DNA of 64,000 nt. Origin: Limanda limanda. Taxonomy: Eukaryota; Chordata; Actinopteri; Pleuronectiformes; Pleuronectidae. Made by a program: the position numbers and the translations under genes. The notes beneath the pieces are model-generated. The model was given only the letters and a program-made list of their open reading frames with translations. It was not told the DNA's origin and ran no database searches. The stretch covers positions 19,328,204 through 19,392,203 of the forward strand of contig NC_083655.1 of NCBI RefSeq assembly GCF_963576545.1. Direction: 5' to 3'. Positions 52,346-62,559 of this stretch are shown one piece after another (position 1 is the stretch's first letter; each line of letters opens with the position of its first letter).

Positions 52346-52876
52346 AATAGACTCTTTTTTTTAGGTCTAACATCGTATAAAATCGAATTCCTGTGCATAT
52401 ACTTCACATTTTTTGAAGAATATAAGTATAAGTATCCTTATATGATTGTAAATCTGATGTTTGGTTTATCGAATATATATAATATATATAATAATGTATA
52501 ATACCCAGGGACTACAGATGAAAATTGGATTATAGCTTACTCTGGTACTGCTAAGGAGCTGTGCATTGTCCTTATCAAACCAAAATAAATATAACTTTGC
52601 AGATTTACAGACTAAGTACAACTGTTTGTGCAGAGTGAGTGTGCAACATTGAATTATGTGCAAAACAGAATACAAATATAATGCTAGGATATAAATGTAA
52701 TTTCTGCCCTTTATTGTCGGCAGAACTAAATGGACGCATCAACGTTCTACGGGAAGCGAGGGTTAGGGTTATATGATGGAACAGCAATGATTGTACAGAA
52801 ACATGTTGTTATTCAATTTCAAGCAAAAGCAGCATCAATATAGTAAACTATACTAAATTTATATCTATTGTATATG
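52346..52876. other. No gene recognised
   Basis: AT-rich, with repeated ATATATAAT near 52472-52500. Confidence 0.5.
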
Positions 52877-53181
52877 CTATTGTCGTGTATTCACTAGAGT
52901 TAATGACTTTAGCATGTGCTTAAATACAATGACAGGCTGATATATATGATGCTTATCTTCGTGACTCTCAGACATTCCCAGAGAATCCTCCAGATCTTTA
53001 TTCAAGGAGGTCTGTCCCTCTTTGGAAAGACCTTTTACCTAGGGAATGACCTCTGACCAGAAAAGGGACGGTCCTTGACCAATGCATTTTCATCTTCATG
53101 TGCAAAACAACTCCTTATTTAGGCTGAAGCCCTGTTGTGTGATGTCATGTTATCTCTAGGTTTGGGGTCCCACCTCCCACC

Positions 53182-53188
53182 TATAAAA
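53182..53188 (+). promoter_or_regulatory. TATA box of the solo LTR
   Basis: TATAAAA lies in the expected U3 position, upstream of the AATAAA at 53285-53290. Activity is unknown. Confidence 0.6.
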
Positions 53189-53284
53189 CATCTTGCCCTG
53201 CAGGGGCAAGACAGACTTTCACTATTGGCTTGTGATGTCTCCGGGTATACCATGGTATCCGTCTGACCTGTGAAACTTCTGTGT

Positions 53285-53290
53285 AATAAA
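53285..53290 (+). promoter_or_regulatory. Polyadenylation signal of the solo LTR
   Basis: AATAAA about 100 bp downstream of the TATA box, matching the R/U5 region layout of retroviral LTRs. Confidence 0.6.
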
Positions 53291-53393
53291 CACTCTGTTA
53301 TACTGCAAGTTCTGGGTCCGCGGTCTTTTCCTTCATCATCAACTTCTACAACAACACGGCAACCTCTCGGCCGACCAGAATACACTTCACTAT

Positions 53394-55640
53394 ATTGAAA
53401 TTAACAATCTCCACTTAATTTAGCATCTCTATGACAGCCCTAAACACAAATAATATTTTTTTTATAGAATTGGAAATGAATTCAGGCAATAAAGGTTTAA
53501 TGGTTCATCTTGGATACATGTTTAGTTATATAGTTTATTATATCTAACATTCATTCAACATCATATAGTCTCTTTCCCAAATGACATCCAATCTAGTTTG
53601 GTCTTTCTCCACTTTCCTCTCCCATGACACTGATGATACATCTGTAACGTTGCATCAGCATTGCTCTAGATTCAATCCCTGAACTGCATCACACAGGAGA
53701 CTAGGAGTGAGGAAACTCCACAGAAGCTTGGTGTGAGAGGCCTTTAATCTGAATCTGTTCATTAATCGTTCGGCTGATCTGATGGGACAGTAAAATAAGC
53801 AGCCAAATAAAGCAGGGCCTGGTTGAGAAATACCTCTGAAAGCCTCAACACCAAAATTCTGCAATGGGGCTCTCTGGAAAAAACATTTAAAACAATTATT
53901 TATCACTTGTAATTGTCATAAAAATTTCATATTAAAAACTTATTATGTCCAGTATTAGGTAGGCAGGGTTTCCGCTACGTTCATTTCCAGTGGCTGCCGG
54001 TCGCTCTCGATTTGGGTAGAGAACCATAGATATCCTTGCACTTTGCTGTTTAACCCTTCAGCAGGTCCTCCCTCCGCACTCCCCCACTGATCTGCGCTCA
54101 CCTTACATGTAAACAAATAAATACCAACTCTAATCAGAAGTTATTGGGACCTGAACAGCTCTGACGTTCACTTTGTGTTTGTTTGATTCGCACTTGAGTT
54201 ATTGAGACACATATTTATACCCATTGAAACAAAAGTCCAACACAATTCCCACAACACGAGCACAGCCAAATCATCCGGTTTAAAGTGACATCATCGATTA
54301 ATAATTGAAAGCATGTGATGGTCAGTTTGTGTGAAGAGCAACAGAGTTGAGAACACACACATACACACACACACAACCATGAAGTGGGTTTGTGGGTAAG
54401 ATTAGGCAATAAAATTACTTTGGTTATTGCCCGGAAGAGACCATGTGTTATTAAATGTAACCACACTTTTTCCTCAACCAGGAATGCCCTATCTTTCAAT
54501 GTTTAAGAAAGTGAAAGGGAAAAATAAAAGTTAAATAGAAATAATTAATCAATTATTAGAAATATAATATCAGCGAGAGCCTGTAAATGATGCAAGACAG
54601 AAATAGTTCTTAAGTGCTGGAGCAGAAGTTGATGAGACATCAGGTGGTTTTCCATTTCTATACATGCAAGGGTTGCGATGTTGTGAGTGATATGATGCTG
54701 AGTGAGGTTGTATTATCTATGGAGTGTTCTTTCATATACTCTATCGCCTGCATTTATTTCACATGCACTTAGAAGACAAGCAGACTGAGGAGCAACTTTA
54801 GCCAAATGGAGAGCGTCATTAGTGGCTTCCCACTTATGGCAACCATTAGTAATTCGCATTAGTAGCATAACTAGCATTACTAGGACCATTCAATGCTGAT
54901 AAAGAAGCTTTTTACTCACCCCACATGCCTGGTGACCCGCCTTGACCTTTCAAGTAGCTGCCAACTGAATGGTGATCCATTATGCTTCTTCCCCATCAGA
55001 AACACTTCAGCGCTGCCCTCACTAAAAAAAAAACATGCAAGATAGTGAGCTCAGGATATTGTTATGTGCAACAGATGCATAACCTTGTAAGGTACTTGAT
55101 CGACCATGTTCAAAGAGAAATGAGGAACAGCAGGCTGGGTCGTGTGTATCAAGTCGGCTAGGTGACTATGAGGGGACTGGACTTACACCCAGGTAACTAG
55201 TATTTATTTGCCTTGTCTCTAACATATTCTTAATAATTAATAGCTGTCAGCCAACCCTCAGTCATGATTAAGACTAGAGGCTAAATTTTTCATCTCCACA
55301 GTTATAGGACGTGACCTGTGGCCCATGGTGGGAGTTAAAAGATGGGGAAACCTTTATCATGTACTAATAGAATAGTAAAGAGGGTTGTCCTACATCTCCA
55401 CACTTCTCTTGCAAATATCAATTGTCCTAATGAAGTGGGAACATTTTCTGAGTGATCTCTGGGGTTTGGAGTGTGTTAAGACTGAAGTAAAACAGTGTAG
55501 AGTTAATGTATTGATTGTCAAGACAAGGATCACATTGAAGCTGGAGGATGGGAGTGAGACCCGTCTGAGACTGACCCAGAAAGGCGACCCTAAGTGACAG
55601 AGGTACGTCACTGGTGTTAACACCCACATCTATTTTCCGT
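53394..55640. other. No gene recognised; CA microsatellite at 54353
   Basis: Nothing else identified. Confidence 0.5.
54353..54376. repeat. (CA)n microsatellite
   Basis: Short CA array with one T interruption. Confidence 0.85.
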
Positions 55641-55867
55641 GGTGAATGGACTGAATTCATATAGTGCTTTTCTAGTCTTAAAAGCCTTGGAAGTACAAGT
55701 CACACTTACCTCTATGTGCAGTGCTTTCCCTATCACATCATTCACACTGGGTAATTCAGGGTTTAGTGTCTTTCCCAAGGACATTTAAGCATGGGGAGGA
55801 GCCGGGGATCAAACTACTGACCTTCTGCTTAGTGGATGTCACACTCTACTTCCTAAGCCACAGCGGT
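55641..55867 (+). repeat. Interspersed repeat, same family, near full length
   Basis: Begins GGTGAATGGACTGAATTCAT, runs through 'AGTGCTTTTCTAGTCTTAAA' and ends 'TCCTAAGCCACAGCGG', covering both ends of the family consensus as judged from the other copies. Confidence 0.65.
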
Positions 55868-56968
55868 TCTTTACAGGTTAATGCTTTTGAATACAAAGAC
55901 ATACAAGTTGGTGGGATCATCAACTGGTGTGCTCCCATTTCTCTTTTGCCATAGTCAGGACCAAACATTTATAAAGTTTGGATGTGCTTGTTTTTGTAGA
56001 CTTTCTGAAAGTAGCAGGATTCAGATGTCCTCTGTTGTGCAGTAGTGCAAATAGCCTCTATCACAGGACTGCAGGAGCATTGATGTGAGTTTGTGGAGGT
56101 TATAGCTCCAGTCTGAAGCTCTACCCATTACTGAACTCTTTGAGGGAGTAGACAGGATTTTGGAGAAAACAAAAGCTGGTGAATCAAAGTTCGTGGACAT
56201 GAAACTGAATTGAGATAAATTGATAAATAACACGGTATTTTCTATATTGGTAGGGCTGTAAAATAACGCCTTATATTTTCTTATGCTAAACACAGCCAGT
56301 TGCTTTAATGTAGGAAATAAGCCTGTACATAACCACTTTAACAAGAATTCATAACAGAGTGTTTTGTTAACATGTTTCTGGAATGCAGAGAGTAGTTCAC
56401 TCCATCTTTACTTTATACTGTGTTAAACTGTAAAATCTGGTAATATTATATAACACCTGAATTCATATAGATTTCTGACCTCTCAAGGGCAGAACAAGCT
56501 GCAAACATAACATTAAAAGATTGGCCCTCATCTAGTCTGACTCACTGGGTGTACATTGTGAACATAAGCCTGCTATTGGGCATCTATTTCAGGTGGCACT
56601 CTCCTGCGCGTCTGCTTGCAGCCCTGTATTCTATATATCTGAAAACAGATAAACCACACACAGAAAATAGCAGGTTTTGAATGAAGATTGGATCGTGCAA
56701 TCTCACAATTGCTGACACATTTTTATTGGTTAATTGCATTTTCTTGGTAGCAAACTAGCCATTTTAATTACAGTGTTGGATCCCCCCTTTTATGGGGAAT
56801 AAGAGAAGGCAGTCTGTTTAATCACCTTATTTATACACTGATTAACTGGCATAATTGGATTTAGACATGTCCGAAGTGCACTTGTGCCATGGTCACATTA
56901 TTTCAGCCAAAGACTTGTAGAGTACATTCTTAAGTAGTGTTGCTTTTTGTCTGGTTCTCACACAGAGA
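55868..56968. other. No gene recognised
   Basis: A 107-codon minus frame at 56021-56344 is not recognisable. Confidence 0.5.
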
Positions 56969-56976
56969 CATTAGCT
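56969..56976. repeat. Left TSD of hAT element (CATTAGCT)
   Basis: This octamer is repeated exactly at 57860-57867, immediately outside the right terminal repeat. Confidence 0.9.
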
Positions 56977-57859
56977 CAGTGGTTCTTAACCTGGGTTGTC
57001 ACCTGGGTTGGTGAGTCACTCTCAGGGGTTCAGCAGGGGTCAAAACACACACAGTATAGCCCGGTTCACACTAGCAATGTCTGGCCATTTTTGTCGGCCG
57101 TCAAAAAATTGGCTGCCCACAATTTGGTAACACACAATTTTTCTTCGCCGTGTCAGATTGCAAACATTTTGTTGCTTAGTAAAAATGTGTTACACAAAAG
57201 AAATTCAGGCTACTCGTATTATTCGTGACGTCACACTCCGCAGTGATAAAGCTGGTTGCAGCTGATCACGCCACATTGCTTATCTTTGATATCTGTGCTG
57301 CTTGGTGCGCTCAGTAGTCGACTTGTGGCTGTTGTGATTGTACGTCATTCAGCAGAGCCAGCTTCAACAGCAACTCTTCAGAACAACAACGATCTCAACG
57401 TTTTGGTGTCACCAAATCGTACCACACCCCCTTATTGCCCTTGAGATACTCACACTGTTTGTTACAACGTATTTGTGCGAGCAATCCTTTTCGATAGTAG
57501 ACATAAAAATTAAGAAAAGGAACAGACTTTGTTGCGAAAATGATATGAAAGTGGCACTTGCCAAGGTGAAGCCGCGCATTCCTGAACTTGTATCTGAAAG
57601 GCAACAGCAAAAGTCACATTGATTTGCAGTAAATAGTCATTGAGTTATGTTTTTGTTGGTTTTTATGGTTGGTTTTGTCCCTTTGAACACATTGATTTTG
57701 TGTGCAACTGATGCATGGTTCATTTTGTGCACTAAAAAATGATATACCTATGTTTTGAAGAAATATTATATATTTTATTCTTCCAATTACGAAGGGTTCG
57801 GTGAATGCACTGATGAAGCTTGCAGGGTTCAGTACCTCCAATAAGGTTAAGAACCACTG
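56977..57859 (+). mobile_element. hAT DNA transposon, non-autonomous, with 8-bp TSD
   Basis: The ends are inverted copies of CAGTGGTTCTTAACC (left end at 56977, right end finishing at 57859). Each is bordered by the same 8-bp target duplication CATTAGCT (56969-56976 and 57860-57867). An 8-bp duplication and CAGTGGTTCT-type ends are characteristic of hAT (Charlie-like) elements. At 883 bp it is too short for a full transposase and retains only a C-terminal coding fragment (57338-57622). The internal part around 57060-57240 does not look like coding sequence. The identical TSDs make the boundaries secure. Confidence 0.95.
57338..57622 (+). pseudogene. hAT transposase C-terminal fragment
   Basis: A 94-codon stretch resembles the extreme C-terminus (dimerisation region) of hAT transposases of the ZBED5/SCAND3-like group. 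Residues 43-52 read TTYLCEQSFS, matching the conserved (T)TYLCE-SFS block. Residues 61-64 read RNRL, followed by an E-D-(M/L)-x-VAL segment and KPRI-x-x-LV near the end. The catalytic core and N-terminal BED finger are absent, so it cannot transpose by itself. The methionine at 57338 is not a true start; sequence immediately upstream is probably a deletion junction. It lies wholly inside the 56977-57859 element. Confidence 0.85.
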
Positions 57860-57867
57860 CATTAGCT
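57860..57867. repeat. Right TSD of hAT element (CATTAGCT)
   Basis: Exact copy of the octamer at 56969-56976, abutting the right terminal repeat of the hAT element. Confidence 0.9.
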
Positions 57868-58984
57868 TACTTCATTACTCAAATATTCTAGGCTTCAAAA
57901 TGTCTTTGTGTCTGTATGTTTAGTTTATTACAGCCACTTTGGTTTAAAATAGCTTTTTGTGAATATGGCTATGCTACTACTGGTTATGATAAAGGTTAAT
58001 TCAAACCCTCTAGCCATTCAGATTTAAGGGCTCTCCATGGTCATAGTGTAAACAGAAGTGGAAATTTCACTTGTGACAATGTAAAATTAAAAATCCCTCC
58101 AAACCTGAAGTTACGTAAATGTAACAATCTAGATAGGAAATGTCCAATTGTTGCTGGTTTATAGTGACAACTGTTGCAACAGAAAATGAGCGAAATGAGG
58201 CTTCAATTTTCCAACAATGAGCCGAACAACAAAAAAAGAAAACAGCTAAAACAACTTATTCAGTTGAAACTGAATAAGACAAGCCAATATTGTCCAAACA
58301 AAGTACTGCACACACTATCACTGTTGTGCAATTATGTAAGTCACAAGTAATCATTGCCCACTGTTCCTCCGTGAGCTTCAACACAAAACAGACATTGTGT
58401 GGTAATTTCTACAAATGTTTGACAGGTGGAGTTAAGACAATTGAGACAGCCCCTTAACAAATCCTGTAGAGAAACAGATGGAGCAGGAGAAGGAGAAACA
58501 GAGTCAAGTCGTTCCAATACCAAGGATTCTACCCTGTTAAATAGGTTTAGGAAAATTACAGTGCTGAGCAGAATAAAGCAACAACTGTGGAATATTGTCT
58601 AAGCCTATGTTTAGCTTCTTGTTTCTGTTTTTCTTATTTGAGATTGACATTGAGGTGCTGCTCAAACTCTATGGCAGTTTGTGAGGTTGTACTTGGTGGT
58701 GCTGCTGTACTTAATTATATCTATATCCATTATATAATTGTTATTTTTGTATTTATTTTTAAAGAATACAAAGGTTAGAGCTGTTGAATATATTTTGAAT
58801 GTAGTTTACTCTCCCCAACATAAACAACATTAAGTGATTGCAGACACATTTTAAGGCATCTATGTCCTGACTCTATGTTACATTGCTAGATTCCACCAAA
58901 AGCAATAAAGACATCCAGTAATTACAGAGCAACATTTGGAGAAATTAATGTAGATCTTCTTTTAGCTCTTTCAGTCCTCAACAA
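57868..58984. other. No gene recognised
   Basis: The last part (about 58880-58984) may belong to the LINE relic that follows. Confidence 0.5.
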
Positions 58985-59395
58985 TATATGTCTCCATATC
59001 AATTGAATAAAACAAAGGTCAGACTCTACCACAGCTATGTCAAACCTGTTCTTCTTTATGGCTCGAAATGCTGGAGCGTAGCAAAGTGAACAAGATTCAA
59101 GGCCTTCCACAATGGATGCATCACAAAAAACATGCTAGATAGCAGACATTGGTGCATACAATGGCTGGGGTGTGTCCTGAGAATGGATCAGACGGGCACA
59201 CCAAAGACCACCCTGAGATGGACACCACCTGGAAAACAAGGTCAGACCAAAATAACATGGTGGTGAACTGTGACGGGCAAACTGAAAGAGGGATCTGACA
59301 TGGGCAGATGCTCGACATGCAGCACAGGGGAGACTCAGATGGAGGGAGATCACTGATGCCATATTCCACTCAGGGACGAAGAGGTAGCAATTAAA
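58985..59395 (+). pseudogene. Decayed LINE reverse-transcriptase C-terminal region (RTE-like)
   Basis: Translation across shifting plus-strand frames gives the chain typical of endonuclease/RT LINE C-termini. 'HSYVKPVLLYGSKCWS' lies near 59025-59085, then a QGLPQWMHHK-like segment, 'LRWTPPGKQG' near 59213, and in another frame 'DLTWADARHAAQGRLRWREI' near 59298-59355. Stops (for example after SVAK) and at least two frameshifts destroy the frame. It would be the last third of the ORF2 protein. The RTE clade is my best guess from the GLTWGEA..A.DR.RW.-type ending. Confidence 0.78.
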
Positions 59396-59705
59396 TGCTG
59401 TTTTCACCAATGCTATATTTATAACTCTGTCTGTCTGTAGTTTGATGCTAATAAGGCAACATGAACTGGATTTGTCTGAGCATTATTTTCATGATAAGAG
59501 CTTTCGGTTGCACCTGAAAACAATGAAAAGGGATGGAATGTGAATATATTTCCTGAAAATATACTGTACTTGAGTATTTTGTTTTTGCATTTATTAGTAT
59601 TCTTCATAAGAATTATATTTTCTGTCTTATTATGCATCTACTCCACATCTGCCCATGCATGTACTGCACATGTACATGCTTCTGTATAATTACCTGACAG
59701 AATTA

Positions 59706-60005
59706 ACTTAGTTAAAGGTTCATCATGTAGAATTTAGTGACATCTAGTGGTGAAGTTTCATGTTGCAGCTGCATACCCCTAACCTCACCTTCCCCTTCCA
59801 AACATGAAAGGAAACGTGTGGTAGCCTTCAGTTGTAATAAAAACTCAAAAGGTGTTTAGTTTGTCCGGTTTGGGCTACTGTAAAAAACAGTCGGACTCCG
59901 TAGAGTGATCCAGCTCCTGATGTTAATATAAAGAGCTTATTCTAGGGTAAAGAAAACAACAATTTGTAGAATTTAGATGAAACACATGAGTGAAAAGATC
60001 ACTCA
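59706..60005 (-). repeat. Dispersed teleost repeat (AAAGGTTCA-type end)
   Basis: Plus strand reads TTAAAGGTTCATCATGTAGA, 'GACATCTAGTGGTGAAGTTT', 'CCAAACATGAAAGG', 'TTGTCCGGTTTGGGCTACTG' and 'TAGGGTAAAGAAAACAAC'. This is the reverse complement of a common fish element with AAAGGTTCA/TGAACCTTT ends. The right side is truncated. Superfamily not assigned. Confidence 0.62.
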
Positions 60006-60370
60006 AAGAGACTTCAATTGAGAAAAACTAAATTGTATTTCCCTGCACAACAAGAACATGTGAGCGGTGAAAGAGAAAGTTAGGTGAATTAAATGGGTCA
60101 ATTTTGCACTAAGACCCCATTGTGATGTCATCATGATTGAAAGAGGGATGACAGGAAACCTCCCCTTCGTCCCAACATTGGTAGTGATGGGATGTACACT
60201 GTAGATTTGCTGAGGTTCTGAATGAGATGATGAGAGACTCAGCTAGTGTTTAGCAGGGCACTGGAAACTGGTGGTGATCGGAGAAGAGGAGGGGGGTCCC
60301 ATCGGATCGCTAAATTAACAGCTGACAGCAAGGTACATTCTGATTGGATTACTACAAGACCCACAGCCAG
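60006..60370. other. No gene recognised
   Basis: Short spacer before the compound simple repeat. Confidence 0.5.
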
Positions 60371-60414
60371 TTGTGTGTGTGTGTGTGTGTGAGACAGATG
60401 GGGGGGGGGGGGGG

Positions 60415-60445
<31 letters not shown>
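60371..60445. repeat. Compound simple repeat: (GT)n, poly-G, (GA)n
   Basis: GT about 10 units (60371-60391), G17 (60400-60416), then GA about 13 units (60419-60445), followed by a short GAATAAAT duplication. Confidence 0.92.
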
Positions 60446-62559
60446 ATAAATGAATAAATGAGTCATCCTCCTCCTGATTGAACTTAAACTTGAATCTTCA
60501 TAACAATGAGCTGACAGACAGTACTTAACCCACAGAGCTCAGGGGAGACTGCACTGTCATTTGATCATTCTCTGTGGGTTTGTCACTACTAACGACATCT
60601 TTGATATTATACACTTCTATTTGATCCATTGTTAATATAAAACTATCGATTGTAGCTGTAACTTTAAGTGGGCACATTCGAGTAATTTCAGTTTGCAATC
60701 ATGCTGAGCATACATGCATTTATTTTGCTGGATATCCATTGATCCATTGCAAAGCTGTATATTTGTATTTTCTTTGGACTGATTAGACCTAAGAGTTTGC
60801 CAATTTCTTTTTGGTAGATTAAAAATGATTTCTGATAATTGCTGATGAAAAATAAGTAATACAATAATTAGAACTTAACATGGAGGCTCATTTTCTTGGG
60901 CCATATTGGAAGTGAAATGAAGTTTCCATGTTTTCATGAGATAAGAGCAAAAAAGCAGACTTACAGGCAGATGGATGAATACGCAGGGTGGTGAGTAACA
61001 GGAAGACACAGGCAACAGGTAACAAATACAAAGGAACCAAAGCAGACAAAGAATGAAGGGAATCCAGTGACTAAATACACAAGGAATGAAAGGGCAGCTG
61101 GGGACAGGTGGTGGAGCATGCAGACAATCCCAGAGGTGATACACTATTAAGGGCAGGAGGTAAAAGATAAACAGAAGAACAAATTAAAAAAATACATACA
61201 AGAACAATACAAAGTATTGCAGTAAACCAATAACTGTTGCTCGCTGACAAGTTCTGGGCTGACACTAAAATGGAGGAAAGGTCTAAATGATCATGAATTT
61301 GCTCTGTGACTAAAACACCTTTGGTACTATGTGGACAGCTCCTCCATCCCATGTGCCAAGCCTCTCAAAAAATAAAAAAAAAAGTATAGAAAAGAAAAAC
61401 AATCACATTCACATGAACTGAATCATATCTTAAAGGCACTAATGTCTTTTATTTAAAAAGATAAAATGAGCAAATACTCTGAGACACTTTGACAACTACA
61501 CTGGGTTCAGTTTCTTTCTTTTATTGAATGCTTTTGAGTCATTATGGTCTCATAAAGAGCCCCTGTTCACATGCTCTCAAACACTGTCTTTTGTCGGCAT
61601 GTAGCCCATTTATTCCATTAAAATAAGTACCTGCCGGATCTTAACAGGTGCCAGTAGAAAAGGCTCCAAATGTATTAAAATCTTGTAGTGTGTCGTTAGC
61701 TCAGCCACCTGACAGTGTGTTACAGCTCACCTTGACAGACCCAGGGAAAGGTCCTTCCTCTTCTGACAGATGAACTTGAAGCCCGCCCTCTGAGACTTCA
61801 TTCCTTTCCCCTCTTCACTTCTCTCTGCTCACTCAATTTTTTTATTTATTTCATATTTAATCACATGTTCTCTGAAAGATAAGGCTGTCAAAATGCACCT
61901 GAAATAGACAAAAAAGTGCATCTTAATAAGATGGAAAATGTGTAAGAAGGCTCAAGTCTAAGACCACTAAAAACGTCAGTGTCTGTTACACCCCATTGAA
62001 TGAAAGGACTGTCTGAAATATGAAACATAAAAACTCCTCAGTAAAATGTATAATCATATGACTATAATTATTTAATGAAATGAAGGCCAATGCTAATAAA
62101 ATCCTTCCTGCAGATGTGTCTAGCAAGACAGGGCAGAGACATGATGGACATCTTTGAGTTGAGAACATCTGCAAAGGAAGTATCAAAAGACACAAACTAT
62201 TCAAAGGGACTTCAGATAAAATCTGTATTTTGTCTGAAATTAGAGTTTAATTATACTATGAGACTCTTCTACCAAGAAAAACAGAGTCATCAAGTCATTT
62301 CAGTGAGTTTCCCAAAACAACATCTGTTTATGTTTAAATGAAAAGCCCTCCAGCAGCAGAAATAATTAGGAAATAATACGAGATGATCCAGACCTGTGGA
62401 GAATTTATCATTGACAATCACCGATACATTACACAAACAACTTCATCCCAACTTGCTCTGAATGTAAATGTAACCTGCTGAGATCAGGGTGTAGGTTTTG
62501 CAGGTTTGTTTAAATATAAACGGTGTTGAAACTACTGCAGCTGAGATGGTTAATAATAC
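60446..62559. other. No gene recognised
   Basis: Apparently unique sequence up to the LINE. Frames of 83-93 codons show no domain. Confidence 0.5.

Larger units (their letters stand above)
52881..53389 (+). mobile_element. Solo LTR of an endogenous retrovirus or related LTR retroelement
   Basis: The unit starts TGTCGTGTATTC and ends GAATACACTTCA, i.e. TG...CA ends with inverted termini matching at 10 of 12 positions. It is flanked by a 4-bp duplication CTAT (52877-52880 and 53390-53393). Internally it has LTR architecture in plus orientation: a TATA box (TATAAAA, 53182-53188) followed about 100 bp later by a polyadenylation signal (AATAAA, 53285-53290). No second LTR or gag/pol/env coding is visible nearby, so it is a solo LTR left by LTR-LTR recombination. 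A 4-bp duplication suits gammaretrovirus-like or some Gypsy elements. It is inert as a virus; only promoter/polyA activity could remain. Confidence 0.8.
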
